From Knoellia koreensis (GTDB taxonomy: Bacteria > Actinomycetota > Actinomycetes > Actinomycetales > Dermatophilaceae), in assembly GCF_013041615.1 (NCBI RefSeq), contig NZ_JABEPQ010000001.1, positions 1,604,976-1,668,975 of the forward strand: 64,000 bases of DNA. Reading direction: 5' to 3'. The first letter of the stretch is position 1. The number at the start of each line of letters is the position of its first letter. A program made the translations under genes and the position numbers. The notes under the pieces were generated by a model that saw only the letters and a list, made by a program, of their open reading frames with translations, was not told the DNA's origin and searched no databases. This document shows, in pieces, positions 1 through 7,667 of the stretch.

Positions 1-1
1 C

Positions 2-187
2 GTCTCACAGATCCTCACCCTGCGTCCCGGCGACGTCATCGCCACCGGCACTCCCGGCGGCGTCGGGCACGCGCGGCAGCCGGCGCGCTACCTTCGTGCA
101 GGTGAGGTCCTCACCACCCAGATCGCCGGGCTCGGCCAGTGCGTGAACCCGGTGACCGCCCCGCCCACAACGCAGGCGCCGGCGTGA
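2..187 (+). CDS. fumarylacetoacetate hydrolase family protein, 3' end only (probable fumarylpyruvate hydrolase)
   Basis: Only the last 61 codons lie in the window; the 5' part is cut by the window edge. The visible reading frame carries the FAH C-terminal signature: [16 protein letters not shown], then a RYL..GE..TT.I.GLG.C.N pattern, which forms the active-site lid and end of the FAH beta-roll. Its stop TGA overlaps the GTG start of the mycothiol-dependent maleylpyruvate isomerase (GTGA). In the gentisate pathway maleylpyruvate is isomerised to fumarylpyruvate and then hydrolysed to fumarate and pyruvate, so this neighbour makes fumarylpyruvate hydrolase the best guess. The family is clear; the exact substrate is inferred from context. 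Confidence 0.8.
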   Translation, partial: VSQILTLRPGDVIATGTPGGVGHARQPARYLRAGEVLTTQIAGLGQCVNPVTAPPTTQAPA

Positions 188-822
188 GTGCACCCGCAGG
201 TATGCCGGCGGGTGCCCCCGAGCGGGCCCGCGCGGCATACGGGTGGGTCACCGACGGGACCACGACGTTCCTCGACCTCGTCGACGACCTGGCCGCGACC
301 CCGGACGCGTGGGCGACGCCGAGCCTGCTGCCGGGATGGACCCGGGCGCACGTCGTCGCGCACGTGCACCAGAACGCGCTGGCGCTGGGGCGCCTGCTGA
401 CCTGGGCGCGGACCGGCGTCGAGACCCCGATGTACTCGAGCCAGGAGGCCCGTGACCGCGACATCGAGGAGAGCTCGCGGCTCGACCCGGCGACGCTGCG
501 GGACGCGGCCCACGAGTCCTCGCAGGCTCTGGCCCGGCAGTGGGACGAGCTTCCCGACTCGGCGTGGGATGCCTTGGTGCGCACCGCGCAGGGCCGCGAG
601 ATCCCGGCGTCGCAGACGCTGTGGATGCGTACCCGTGAGGTGTGGATCCACGCCGTCGACCTCGAGCGCGGGTTCGGGTTCGAGGCCGTGCCGGGCGACC
701 TGCGCGCCGCACTGGCCTCGGACGCCGCCAAGCGGCACGCCGCCGGCGACTCCGGAGCCGCGCTCGTGGCCTGGCTGACCGGCCGCTCGAGCAAGCCGCC
801 GCAGCTCGGCAGCTGGCTCTGA
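184..822 (+). CDS. mycothiol-dependent maleylpyruvate isomerase family protein
   Basis: About 212 aa from the GTG at 184, which overlaps the preceding stop; ATG 202 is an alternative start. The N-terminal four-helix DinB-like part has [18 protein letters not shown], where the His residues match the metal-binding positions of the MDMPI_N domain, and a second conserved block [16 protein letters not shown] follows near residue 160. The family uses mycothiol as cofactor to isomerise maleylpyruvate to fumarylpyruvate in cytosolic gentisate degradation. Coupling to the FAH gene supports that role, although many MDMPI_N proteins have other or unknown substrates. Confidence 0.82.
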   Translation: MSAPAGMPAGAPERARAAYGWVTDGTTTFLDLVDDLAATPDAWATPSLLPGWTRAHVVAHVHQNALALGRLLTWARTGVETPMYSSQEARDRDIEESSRLDPATLRDAAHESSQALARQWDELPDSAWDALVRTAQGREIPASQTLWMRTREVWIHAVDLERGFGFEAVPGDLRAALASDAAKRHAAGDSGAALVAWLTGRSSKPPQLGSWL

Positions 823-870
823 GCCAGCACCGGTGTCAGGCGCCGTTCAGGTTTCGTCCAGCCCGTTTTC

Positions 871-883
871 CTACTGTCAGTAG
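871..883. promoter_or_regulatory. 13-bp palindrome upstream of DoxX gene
   Basis: CTACTG-T-CAGTAG is a perfect 6-bp-arm palindrome 55 bp before the DoxX start, in the only gap between the aromatic genes and DoxX. It could be an operator or the foot of a weak terminator. There is no regulator gene next to it, so the role is unassigned. Confidence 0.35.
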
Positions 884-937
884 GGGCTTCGCCCGGCGTC
901 GCCCTCCTGCATCACCGCCCCCGACGAAAGGACCCTG

Positions 938-1381
938 ATGCGCTCCCTCCCATCCCCCGCCCGCGACGTGCTCGCGCTCGTCGCCCGACTCGGGTTGGGC
1001 TTCATCTTCGTCATGCACGGCTGGCAGAAGCTGGTCACCAACGGCGTCGCCGCGACCCAGGAGGGGTTCGCCGGCATGGGCGCCCCCGTCCCTGACGCGG
1101 CCGCACTGGTCGCCATCGTGCTCGAGCTCGGTGGCGGCATCGCCCTCATGCTCGGGGCGTTCACCCCGGTCGTGGGCAGCCTGCTCGCGCTGCACATGGT
1201 CGCCGCCGCCCTCATCGCCCACCAGGGCAACGGGTTCTTCGTCGCGAACGGCGGCCCGTCCTACGTGCTCGCCCTCGCCGCAGGCGCCCTCGCGCTGGCG
1301 GCGATGGGGGCGGGCACGTTCAGCCTCGACGGTGCGCTGGCCCGTCGCCGAGGCGCGGCACCGGCGGCCACGCCGGCCTGA
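938..1381 (+). CDS. DoxX family membrane protein
   Basis: 147 aa with four predicted membrane segments, roughly residues 10-30, 52-72, 78-96 and 106-126. The first helix carries RLGLGFIFVMHGWQKL, the hallmark of the DoxX family (G-x-x-F-x-x-H-G-x-x-K). A good ribosome site, cgaaaggaccctg, precedes the ATG. DoxX proteins are small integral membrane proteins linked to redox homeostasis and in some species to superoxide or thiol stress complexes; the biochemical function here is unknown. It is transcribed alone, convergent with dapC, with only about 40 bp between the two stops. Confidence 0.88.
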   Translation: MRSLPSPARDVLALVARLGLGFIFVMHGWQKLVTNGVAATQEGFAGMGAPVPDAAALVAIVLELGGGIALMLGAFTPVVGSLLALHMVAAALIAHQGNGFFVANGGPSYVLALAAGALALAAMGAGTFSLDGALARRRGAAPAATPA

Positions 1382-1423
1382 CGGGGCGGGCGGCTCCTGG
1401 CCCGGCTCCCGCTTCCCGGCGGG

Positions 1424-2548
1424 TCAGCCGGCCCGGAGCCGCTCGGCTGCCGTCGCGATGCGCTCGTCACTGGCCGTGAGCGCGATGCGCACGTGCTGGC
1501 GACCCGCTTCGCCATAGAAGGCGCCGGGCGCGACGAGTATGCCGCGCTGCGCCAGCTGGTCGACGGTCGTCCAACAGTCCTCGTCGCGCGTCGCCCACAG
1601 GTAGAGGCCGGCCTCCGACTCGTCGATGCGCAGACCGAAACCCTCGACGGCAGAACGCAGCACGGCCCGCCGCGCGGCATACCGCTGCTTCTGTTCGGCG
1701 ACGTGTGCGTCATCACCGATCGCTGCGGTGAGCGCGACCTGCACCGGCCACGGCGGGATCATCCCGGCGTGCTTGCGCACCTCGAGGAGCTGCTTCACCA
1801 GTGCGGGGTCGCCGGCGGCGAAGGCCGCGCGGTAGCCGGCGAGGTTGGACTGCTTGGACAGCGAGTAGACCGCGAGCAACCCCTCGTGGGAGCCGCCCGT
1901 GACCCGTGGGTCGAGGATGGACGGCGTCGTGAGCCCCTCGGCGTCGTCGCGCCAGTCGAGCTCGGCGTAGCACTCGTCGCTCGCCACGACCACACCGTGC
2001 TGCCGCGCCCAGGCGACGACCTTCGCCAGGTGCTCGACGCCGAGGACCTTGCCAGTCGGGTTGCTGGGGGTGTTGAGCCACAACAGCTTTGGCGTGGTCG
2101 ACGCGGTCATCGGGCCGAGTGCCGTGAGCCCGTCGACCACCTGCGGCGTCGCGCCGGCCAGCCGGGCACCCACGTCGTAGGTCGGGTAGGCGATGCGGGG
2201 GAAACCGACGACGTCACCGGGCCCAAGACCCAGCAGGGTCGGCAGCCAGGCCACGAGCTCTTTGCTGCCGATCGTCGGCAGCACCCCGTCGGGGTCGACG
2301 TCCGGCACGCCGCGCCGCCGCGCGAACCACCCAGCGACCGCCTCGCGCAACGCGGGCGTGCCCCACGTCTGCGGGTAGCCGGGCGCATCGGCCGCCGAGC
2401 GCAGTGCGTCCTGGACGACCTGCGGCGTCGGGTCGACCGGCGTCCCCACCGACAGGTCGACGATGCCTCCAGCAACGGCACTCGCCCGCTCCTTGGACGG
2501 AGCGAGCGAGTCCCAGGGAAAGTCAGGCAGAGCCCGGGGGCTCCTCAC
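1424..2548 (-). CDS. dapC: succinyldiaminopimelate transaminase DapC
   Basis: 374 aa from a GTG at 2548 that overlaps the ferredoxin stop (GTGA), so the two genes are translationally coupled. It is a fold-type I PLP aminotransferase: an N-terminal PDFPWDSL segment typical of actinobacterial DapC, NTPSNPTGKVL for cofactor and substrate contacts near residue 155, and SLSKQSNLAGYR near residue 230 with the Schiff-base lysine. It transfers an amino group to N-succinyl-2-amino-6-oxopimelate in lysine and meso-diaminopimelate synthesis. A ferredoxin-dapC pair is standard in actinobacteria (M. tuberculosis Rv1177-Rv1178). Confidence 0.93.
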   Translation of the reverse strand: MRSPRALPDFPWDSLAPSKERASAVAGGIVDLSVGTPVDPTPQVVQDALRSAADAPGYPQTWGTPALREAVAGWFARRRGVPDVDPDGVLPTIGSKELVAWLPTLLGLGPGDVVGFPRIAYPTYDVGARLAGATPQVVDGLTALGPMTASTTPKLLWLNTPSNPTGKVLGVEHLAKVVAWARQHGVVVASDECYAELDWRDDAEGLTTPSILDPRVTGGSHEGLLAVYSLSKQSNLAGYRAAFAAGDPALVKQLLEVRKHAGMIPPWPVQVALTAAIGDDAHVAEQKQRYAARRAVLRSAVEGFGLRIDESEAGLYLWATRDEDCWTTVDQLAQRGILVAPGAFYGEAGRQHVRIALTASDERIATAAERLRAG

Positions 2549-2871
2549 TCGTCGTGCTCCTGCGGGGGCAGGTCGGCGATCAGCGGGTGGTCCTTGGGGA
2601 TGACACCGAGCTTGGCCGCACCACCGGGGCTGCCGAGGTCGTCGAAGAACTCGACGTTGGCCTTGTAGTAGTCGGCCCACTGCTCGGGGGTGTCGTCCTC
2701 GTAGTAGATCGCCTCGACCGGGCACACCGGCTCGCAGGCGCCACAGTCGACGCACTCGTCGGGGTGGATGTAGAGCGAGCGCTCACCCTCGTAGATGCAG
2801 TCGACGGGACATTCCTCGATGCAGGCCTTGTCCTTGAGGTCGACGCACGGCTGGGCGATCACGTAGGTCAT
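2545..2871 (-). CDS. fdxA: 7Fe ferredoxin
   Basis: 108 aa starting MTYVIAQPC at the ATG at 2871; an upstream in-frame ATG at 2880 would add three residues. Cysteine groups ACIEECPVDC and CVDCGACEPVCPV bind one [3Fe-4S] and one [4Fe-4S] cluster, as in mycobacterial FdxA/FdxC. The acidic C-terminal half (residues 60-108) is usual for the family. It is a cytosolic single-electron carrier; partners are not shown here, but a P450 is encoded at 29.7 kb. The stop overlaps the dapC start. It diverges from the GNAT gene at 2893, leaving about 20 bp, so the two promoters must overlap coding DNA. Confidence 0.93.
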   Translation of the reverse strand: MTYVIAQPCVDLKDKACIEECPVDCIYEGERSLYIHPDECVDCGACEPVCPVEAIYYEDDTPEQWADYYKANVEFFDDLGSPGGAAKLGVIPKDHPLIADLPPQEHDE

Positions 2872-2892
2872 GCCGCTCATACTATTCGGCCC

Positions 2893-3927
2893 ATGGGTGA
2901 CCTCGGCGAACACCTCCCCCTCACGTCTCGGGTCGTGGTCCGATGGCGCCTCGAGACACCCGACCCGACGACCGGGGCAACGCTCACCGACACCGTCGGC
3001 GAGCTGCTCTCACGCACCGAGCAAGAGCTCACCATCGGCACCTCCTCGGGCGAGGTCGTCGTCGCCCGAGACCGGGTCGTGGCCGCCAAGGAGGTGCCGC
3101 CCAAGCCCACCCGGACGGGCGCACCCCACCGGACGACCAGCGTGGCCGACCTCCAGCGCCTCGTCACGCCCTCATGGGGCGCGGTGGAGAGCGAGTCGCT
3201 CGGCGGCTGGGTCCTGCGGGCGTCGTCCGGCTTCACCCAGCGCGGCAACTCGGTCGTGCCGCTCGGCGACCCCGGCCTGCCCCTCTCCAGCGCGCTTGAC
3301 CGGGTCGAGCAGTGGTATGCCGCACGCGGCCTCCCTGCGAAGGTCACCCTCGCAGGACCGGAGGGTTTCGACCCCGCGGCCGACCCGCTGGGCGCCCTTC
3401 TCGTGGACCGTGGCTACACGGTCGGCAGCCGGAGCCTCACCATGACGGCGCCGACGGACCGGGTCGCCAGTGCCGACCCAGGCGGCCCCGAGGTCGTGAT
3501 CGAGGAGACCCTGACGGCCGGCTGGCTCCAGGGCTACCCGAGGGGCGAGGGCGTCGACCCGGCTGTGCTGCGGGGCGTCCTCGAAGGCTCACCGCGCCAG
3601 CTCTTCGCCAGCACCATCCCCGGAGGCGGGCTCTCCCAGCAGCTCGGGCTGCGCGAGCGGGGTGCTGCCGGCACGACCCCGGTCGCAGTCGGACGCCTGG
3701 CCCTCGCCCACGGCTGGGCGGGCCTGGGCGCGGTCCGGACCGACCCGGCATACCGAGGTCGTGGCCTGGCCGCCCACCTCACCGCACGGCTCGCCCGCGC
3801 GGCACTCGACGAGGGAGTCCGGCTCGTCCACCTCCAGGTGGAGGCCGACAACGAGGTCGCGATCCGGCTCTACGAGCGGATGGGCTTCGAACGGCACTCG
3901 GGGTACGTCTACCTCACCCAGCCGTGA
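2893..3927 (+). CDS. GNAT family N-acetyltransferase of the Rv0428c / cg3035 type
   Basis: 344 aa. Residues 1-65 form a small beta-rich domain (GELLSRTEQELTIGTSSGEVVV) like the SH3-like N-terminus of the Rv0428c group. The C-terminal third is a GNAT domain with acetyl-CoA loop VRTDPAYRGRGLAAHL near residue 280 and the closing ADNEVAIRLYERMGF motif. The C. glutamicum relative cg3035 has been reported as an N-acetylglutamate synthase for arginine biosynthesis; whether this protein shares that activity is inference. The start is chosen because the longer open frame runs back into the ferredoxin gene on the other strand. Confidence 0.72.
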   Translation: MGDLGEHLPLTSRVVVRWRLETPDPTTGATLTDTVGELLSRTEQELTIGTSSGEVVVARDRVVAAKEVPPKPTRTGAPHRTTSVADLQRLVTPSWGAVESESLGGWVLRASSGFTQRGNSVVPLGDPGLPLSSALDRVEQWYAARGLPAKVTLAGPEGFDPAADPLGALLVDRGYTVGSRSLTMTAPTDRVASADPGGPEVVIEETLTAGWLQGYPRGEGVDPAVLRGVLEGSPRQLFASTIPGGGLSQQLGLRERGAAGTTPVAVGRLALAHGWAGLGAVRTDPAYRGRGLAAHLTARLARAALDEGVRLVHLQVEADNEVAIRLYERMGFERHSGYVYLTQP

Positions 3928-3979
3928 CGGGCCCATAACCACTGGCGTTGGGCGGCGTGGGGGCACAAGGCTGTCCGCC

Positions 3980-4066
3980 ATGACCTCACTGAACTGGCTC
4001 CGCTCCTCCGCCTTCCGGGCCTCCCTCGCTGGCGCTCGGTCGTGTCCTCGGGCGGTCGTCGCGTGA
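3980..4066 (+). CDS. short leader ORF overlapping the VOC gene start
   Basis: 28 codons beginning MTSLNWLRSSAF and ending AVVA, with aagg about 10 nt upstream of the ATG. Its TGA overlaps the GTG of the VOC gene (GTGA). The DNA resembles the segment at 15811-15911 in front of the peptide-transporter gene: both start TGACC, share the CTG...TGGC.C.GCTCCTC..CCTT.CGGGCC.CCC pattern and end TCCTC.GG..GTCGTCGC. The peptide has no recognised domain. It is either a translated leader that couples the next gene or a small insertion that duplicated the start codon. Confidence 0.4.
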   Translation: MTSLNWLRSSAFRASLAGARSCPRAVVA

Positions 4067-4473
4067 CCAGCCGCATCTCGCACACGTCCGTCGACTCCCG
4101 TGACGCCCACGCACAGTCGCACTGGTGGTCCAAGGTGCTCGGGTTCTCCGAGGACCCCCGCGACCCGAACCTGCCCGGCCACGAGGAGTGCATGATCTTG
4201 TCCCCGGACGGCCGACAGCGGGTGCTGTTCATCGAGGTGCCTGAGGGCAAGACCGTGAAGAACCGCCTCCACTTCGACCTCACCCCGACCGACCGCACCC
4301 GCGAGGAGGAGGTCGAGCGGCTGCTCGAGCTCGGCGTGCGCATGCACCAGGACCTGCGCACGCCCGACGGTGGCGGTTGGGCGACGCTGCTCGACCCCGA
4401 GGGCAACGAGTTCTGCGTCCTGCGCAGCGAGTCCGAGCGGCCCGACCCCTACGCGCACCTCGTGACCGACTGA
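4063..4473 (+). CDS. VOC family (glyoxalase/bleomycin resistance) protein
   Basis: 136 aa from GTG 4063. It has the vicinal-oxygen-chelate fold pattern: SRISHTSVDSRDAHAQSHWWSKVLGF at the N-terminus and LLDPEGNEFCVLRSE at the end, where the Glu/Asp positions commonly bind metal. NRLHFDLTPTDR in the middle is typical of the actinobacterial Glyoxalase_6 group. Substrate cannot be read from sequence. It ends 8 bp before the long hairpin at 4482-4572. Confidence 0.8.
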   Translation: MTSRISHTSVDSRDAHAQSHWWSKVLGFSEDPRDPNLPGHEECMILSPDGRQRVLFIEVPEGKTVKNRLHFDLTPTDRTREEEVERLLELGVRMHQDLRTPDGGGWATLLDPEGNEFCVLRSESERPDPYAHLVTD

Positions 4474-4481
4474 CCCGACCT

Positions 4482-4572
4482 CAGCTTTTCCGCGTCAAGC
4501 GGGAAACCTCAGCTTCGCTCGCCCTAGTAGCCCGAGCGAAGTTCACGCTTTGCGCATGACGCGGAAAAGCTG
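4482..4572. terminator. 91-nt near-continuous hairpin between convergent genes
   Basis: Outer arms cagcttttccgcgtca (4482-4497) and tgacgcggaaaagctg (4557-4572) are a perfect 16-bp inverted repeat. Inner arms cttcgctcg (4513-4521) and cgagcgaag (4533-4541) are perfect over 9 bp around an 11-nt loop, and the 15 nt between them pair imperfectly. The whole is a roughly 40-bp stem lying 8 bp after the VOC stop and 4 bp before the VanW stop. It most simply acts as a bidirectional terminator, but it is much longer than needed and looks like a miniature palindromic element. Confidence 0.7.
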
Positions 4573-4576
4573 TGGC

Positions 4577-6247
4577 TCAGGGGTTGGTGCAGGTGACCTT
4601 GTCCTCGGGGATGTAGTGCGTGTTGAACTGCGAGGACTTCACCTGCTTGCCGCCCTTCTTGAAGATGCGGGTCACGGTGACGTCGAAGCCGGGCGTGGGG
4701 GTCTGGGTGACGCAGCCCTTCTTGTTGTCGACGATGGTCTTGGGCTGGACGACGTTGCGCCGCGGACCCTTGACCGCCTCGATGTCCCACACCTTGGTGC
4801 CATAGAACGAGACGGTCACCGAGTTCCCCGAGACACCGGCCTGGATGAGGATGCCGTAGCCGGTGTCGTTGGTGAACCGGTTGTCGACGTCGGGCCAGGA
4901 GATCGTGGCCTCGCGCCCCTCGGGGTACCGCGAGATGTAGAAGCTGTGCGGGTGGTGCTCCTCGATCTTGGCCCCGGAGAAGAAGATCGCGTTGAACAGC
5001 GTCGTCGACAGCTGCGAGATGCCGCCGCCGTAGTCCTTGGTGAGCCGGCCGTTGATGATGACCGGGGCGGAGTTGTAGCCCTTGGCGGCCGTCCGCTGCC
5101 CCAGCTTGCCGTTGAGCGAGAACGTCTCCCCCGGCGCCACGTAGGTGCCGTTGAGGGTGCGCGCGGCGATCGTGATGTTCTCGGTGCGCGGCGGGTTGTA
5201 GGGGAACTGCGTGGAGAAGGTCGAGATCATCTCCTTGGGCTTGATCTTGTTGGCCTCGGCGGTCGTGAGCTTCGGCTGCACGACGGTCGTCGCGACCTTC
5301 GCCGTGCGGTCGGCGGAGGTGAGGGCCGCGGTGAACGCAGACCCGATCGACTTGGGGTCGAGGCTGGTGCCGACGACGGCGGGCGTCACGACCGGCTTGG
5401 TGCCGCTGAACGTGATCTTGGCGTCCTGCGCCTTCTTCTCCAGGCCCACATTGGCCGCGGCGGCGCGGACGGCGGCCACGACCTTGGTGTCGTCGACGAC
5501 CGGCTGGAGCTTCCCGGACGCATCTGCCTTCATCGACAGCGCCCCTGCGTACTCGGCCGGAGCCACCGAGAAGGTCTTCGAGCCGGCCACGACCTTGACC
5601 GGTCCCGACACGGCCGGGGTCGCAAAGTCGCGGTTCGCCCGCTCGACCTCCTGCGCCGACACCTTCGGCTCAGTCGTGTCGAACTTGGCGGCCACCGGCT
5701 CCTCGGTGGGCCAGCGCTTGGCGATCTCGTCAGCCGTCGCGGCTGCCGAAAGTGTCCGTCCGACAACGGGTTCGGTGACCTTGACCTTGCCGTCGGCGAA
5801 CGCGATCGCCCCTTCGACGGCCTTGCGGTTCAGCGAGCTGCCGGCCTTGCCCACGGCTGCCTCGAGCTTGCTCCTGTCGACCGTCGTCCTGAGCGGCTCG
5901 TCGCTGCCGCCGGTGAGGTGGGTCCACAGGTCCGCCGGGCTGAGGCTGAAGCCGGTCAGGCCGTCGACGGTCCCGGGCAGGTCGAAGGCGAGCCCGGCCT
6001 CGGCGGGCTGGAGCTCCTGCTTCGTCCCCTCGGCCTGGATCACCACGGGGGCCTTCTGCTTGGGCGCGAGCGCCCGTTCGAGCGTCTGCACCGCCGAGTC
6101 GGGCGACATCCCACCGATGGGCACGCCGGCGACCGAGGTGTTGGCGGGCACGTGGCGACCGAGGAAGAGCGCGAGTGCCACGTATGCCGCGGCGAGCACG
6201 GCGACGGCGATCGTCCCCCTCAGGGCGGCGGATCCGTTCTCCCTCAC
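4577..6247 (-). CDS. VanW family protein with peptidoglycan-binding-type domains
   Basis: 556 aa. A single N-terminal membrane segment (AVAVLAAAYVALALFLG, residues 14-30) anchors a long extracellular part. Residues about 60-330 contain two repeats of the YoaR/PG_binding_4 type, and 340-480 is the VanW domain (FSTQFPYNPPRTENI; FSLNGKLGQRT; KDYGGGISQLSTTLFNA). The function of VanW is unknown; the name comes from vancomycin-resistance clusters, but this gene is not part of one and no resistance should be inferred. It is last of the minus-strand typA-lpqW-mshB-flavin reductase run, 11 bp downstream of the reductase. Confidence 0.88.
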   Translation of the reverse strand: MRENGSAALRGTIAVAVLAAAYVALALFLGRHVPANTSVAGVPIGGMSPDSAVQTLERALAPKQKAPVVIQAEGTKQELQPAEAGLAFDLPGTVDGLTGFSLSPADLWTHLTGGSDEPLRTTVDRSKLEAAVGKAGSSLNRKAVEGAIAFADGKVKVTEPVVGRTLSAAATADEIAKRWPTEEPVAAKFDTTEPKVSAQEVERANRDFATPAVSGPVKVVAGSKTFSVAPAEYAGALSMKADASGKLQPVVDDTKVVAAVRAAAANVGLEKKAQDAKITFSGTKPVVTPAVVGTSLDPKSIGSAFTAALTSADRTAKVATTVVQPKLTTAEANKIKPKEMISTFSTQFPYNPPRTENITIAARTLNGTYVAPGETFSLNGKLGQRTAAKGYNSAPVIINGRLTKDYGGGISQLSTTLFNAIFFSGAKIEEHHPHSFYISRYPEGREATISWPDVDNRFTNDTGYGILIQAGVSGNSVTVSFYGTKVWDIEAVKGPRRNVVQPKTIVDNKKGCVTQTPTPGFDVTVTRIFKKGGKQVKSSQFNTHYIPEDKVTCTNP

Positions 6248-6258
6248 GGGCGTTCTCC

Positions 6259-6753
6259 TCAGGGCAGCGCCTGGTAGCGGCTGCGGTAGTAGACCAGGGC
6301 ATCGCCCGGGTGCTCGTGGCTCGACATGGACACTACTTCGCCGACGACGATGCTGTGGTCACCCGCCGGGTGAATCGCCGTCGTGCGCAGCTCGAGGTGC
6401 GCCAGCGCTCCGTCGATGAGCGCGACGCCGGTCTCCGGCCCCTTGGTGTGGGGGATCCGGTCGAGCTGGCCGTGCAGCGGACGGCCCTGGGTGGACAGCC
6501 ACTCGGCCACCGGACGCTGGCTCGCGGCCAGCACGCTGACGCCCCACACCCCGGAGTCGACGATGGCGTCGTGGAACCGCGCGTCCAGCTCGACACTGAC
6601 CAGCACCAGGAGCGGGTCGATCGACACCGAGGTGATGGCGTTGGCCGTCATGGCGTGGTCGTGCCCACCGGCGAAGGTCGTCAGCACCGTGACCCCGGTG
6701 GCGAACCGCCCCATCGCCAGCCGGAACCGGTCACGCTCGGCAGGCGTGCTCAC
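6259..6753 (-). CDS. flavin reductase family protein (FMN-binding split barrel)
   Basis: 164 aa. The conserved flavin reductase pattern runs FRLAMGRFATGVTVLTT at the N-terminus, MTANAITSVSIDPLLVLVSV for flavin binding near residues 35-55, and GDHSIVVGEV near the end. It probably reduces FMN with NAD(P)H for a partner monooxygenase, or acts alone; no monooxygenase sits beside it. The ATG overlaps the mshB stop (ATGA), so it is translated from the mshB message. Confidence 0.85.
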   Translation of the reverse strand: MSTPAERDRFRLAMGRFATGVTVLTTFAGGHDHAMTANAITSVSIDPLLVLVSVELDARFHDAIVDSGVWGVSVLAASQRPVAEWLSTQGRPLHGQLDRIPHTKGPETGVALIDGALAHLELRTTAIHPAGDHSIVVGEVVSMSSHEHPGDALVYYRSRYQALP

Positions 6754-7667
6754 GCAGGTCCCTCCCCCTCGGCCCGGCGACGCGGCACGAAGTCCTCGGT
6801 CGCGGCATACCCACCATCCTCGCCCGAGGCCATCGGCAGGCCCGTCACCGGGTCGATCCGCACGAACCCCTCACGTCCGGAGAGCCGTGCGGCGATGTCG
6901 TTCGACAGGGCGTACGTGTCGCCTCGCACGGTCACCTGCGTGCGGTGGTGGCGCAATGCATCCGCCTGTCGCGGGGCGAGATCCGGGCGCTCAACCGCAT
7001 GGGTCACGACCTCGTCGGGCACGACGCCGGGCGGGTACTCGCCGTCGACCGGCGGCAGCGCCCACCCACTGTCAGGCGGCAGGTGCTCGGCCAGCCAGGC
7101 CCGGTCCTCGCGCGCCCACGACATCGGCGTCACCACGGCATACAGGGACGGTCGCTCGCCCTCGGGCAGCGAGGCGACCGCCGCACGGGTGACGCGATGG
7201 GTCTGGATGTGGTCGGGGTGCCGGTAGCCGCCCTCGGCGTCGTAGGTCACCACCGCGCGCGGCCGCAGCCGGCGGATGACGTCGGCCACGAGCCCGGCCG
7301 CCTCGTCGAGCGAGGCGTTGACGTATGCCGCGGGGTTGGCCGCTGTGGGTGTGCCCGCCATCCCGGAGTCGCGCCACCGGGAGAGCCGGCCCCGTGCCTC
7401 GTCGGCCCCGAGGAGCTCATGGGTGACCCCGAGCTCGGCCATGGCGCCCCGCAGCTCGCCGAGCCGGTGGGGTCCGAGCGCGTCGTCGTGGGCGGAGTCG
7501 AGGTGTGCCAGCTCGGGCGGGATGACCTCACCCTCCTCCCCCAGGGTGCTGGTCAGCAGGTGCACCGGCACCCCGGCCGACACGAGGTGGGCCATGGCGA
7601 TCCCGGTGGTGAGGGTCTCGTCGTCGGGGTGCGCGTGCACGAAGAGCACCGGGGCGACGTCGGTCAC
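6750..7667 (-). CDS. mshB: N-acetyl-1-D-myo-inositol-2-amino-2-deoxy-alpha-D-glucopyranoside deacetylase MshB
   Basis: 305 aa from GTG 7667, which overlaps the upstream lipoprotein stop. It is a LmbE-type zinc deacetylase: VHAHPDDETLTTG near residue 12 carries the HPDD zinc and catalytic residues, and GGYRHPDHIQTHR near residue 145 the second His ligand group. It removes acetyl from GlcNAc-inositol in mycothiol biosynthesis. MshB is chosen over the paralogue Mca because of length, the YDAEGGYRHPDHIQTH block and the position next to an LpqW-like gene and typA, as in M. tuberculosis (Rv1165-Rv1170). Mca remains a less likely alternative. Confidence 0.87.
   Translation of the reverse strand: MTDVAPVLFVHAHPDDETLTTGIAMAHLVSAGVPVHLLTSTLGEEGEVIPPELAHLDSAHDDALGPHRLGELRGAMAELGVTHELLGADEARGRLSRWRDSGMAGTPTAANPAAYVNASLDEAAGLVADVIRRLRPRAVVTYDAEGGYRHPDHIQTHRVTRAAVASLPEGERPSLYAVVTPMSWAREDRAWLAEHLPPDSGWALPPVDGEYPPGVVPDEVVTHAVERPDLAPRQADALRHHRTQVTVRGDTYALSNDIAARLSGREGFVRIDPVTGLPMASGEDGGYAATEDFVPRRRAEGEGPA

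Noticed and set aside
4577-6247. Vancomycin-resistance gene
   Set aside because: VanW-domain proteins are widespread and of unknown function; no vanH/A/X genes are nearby.
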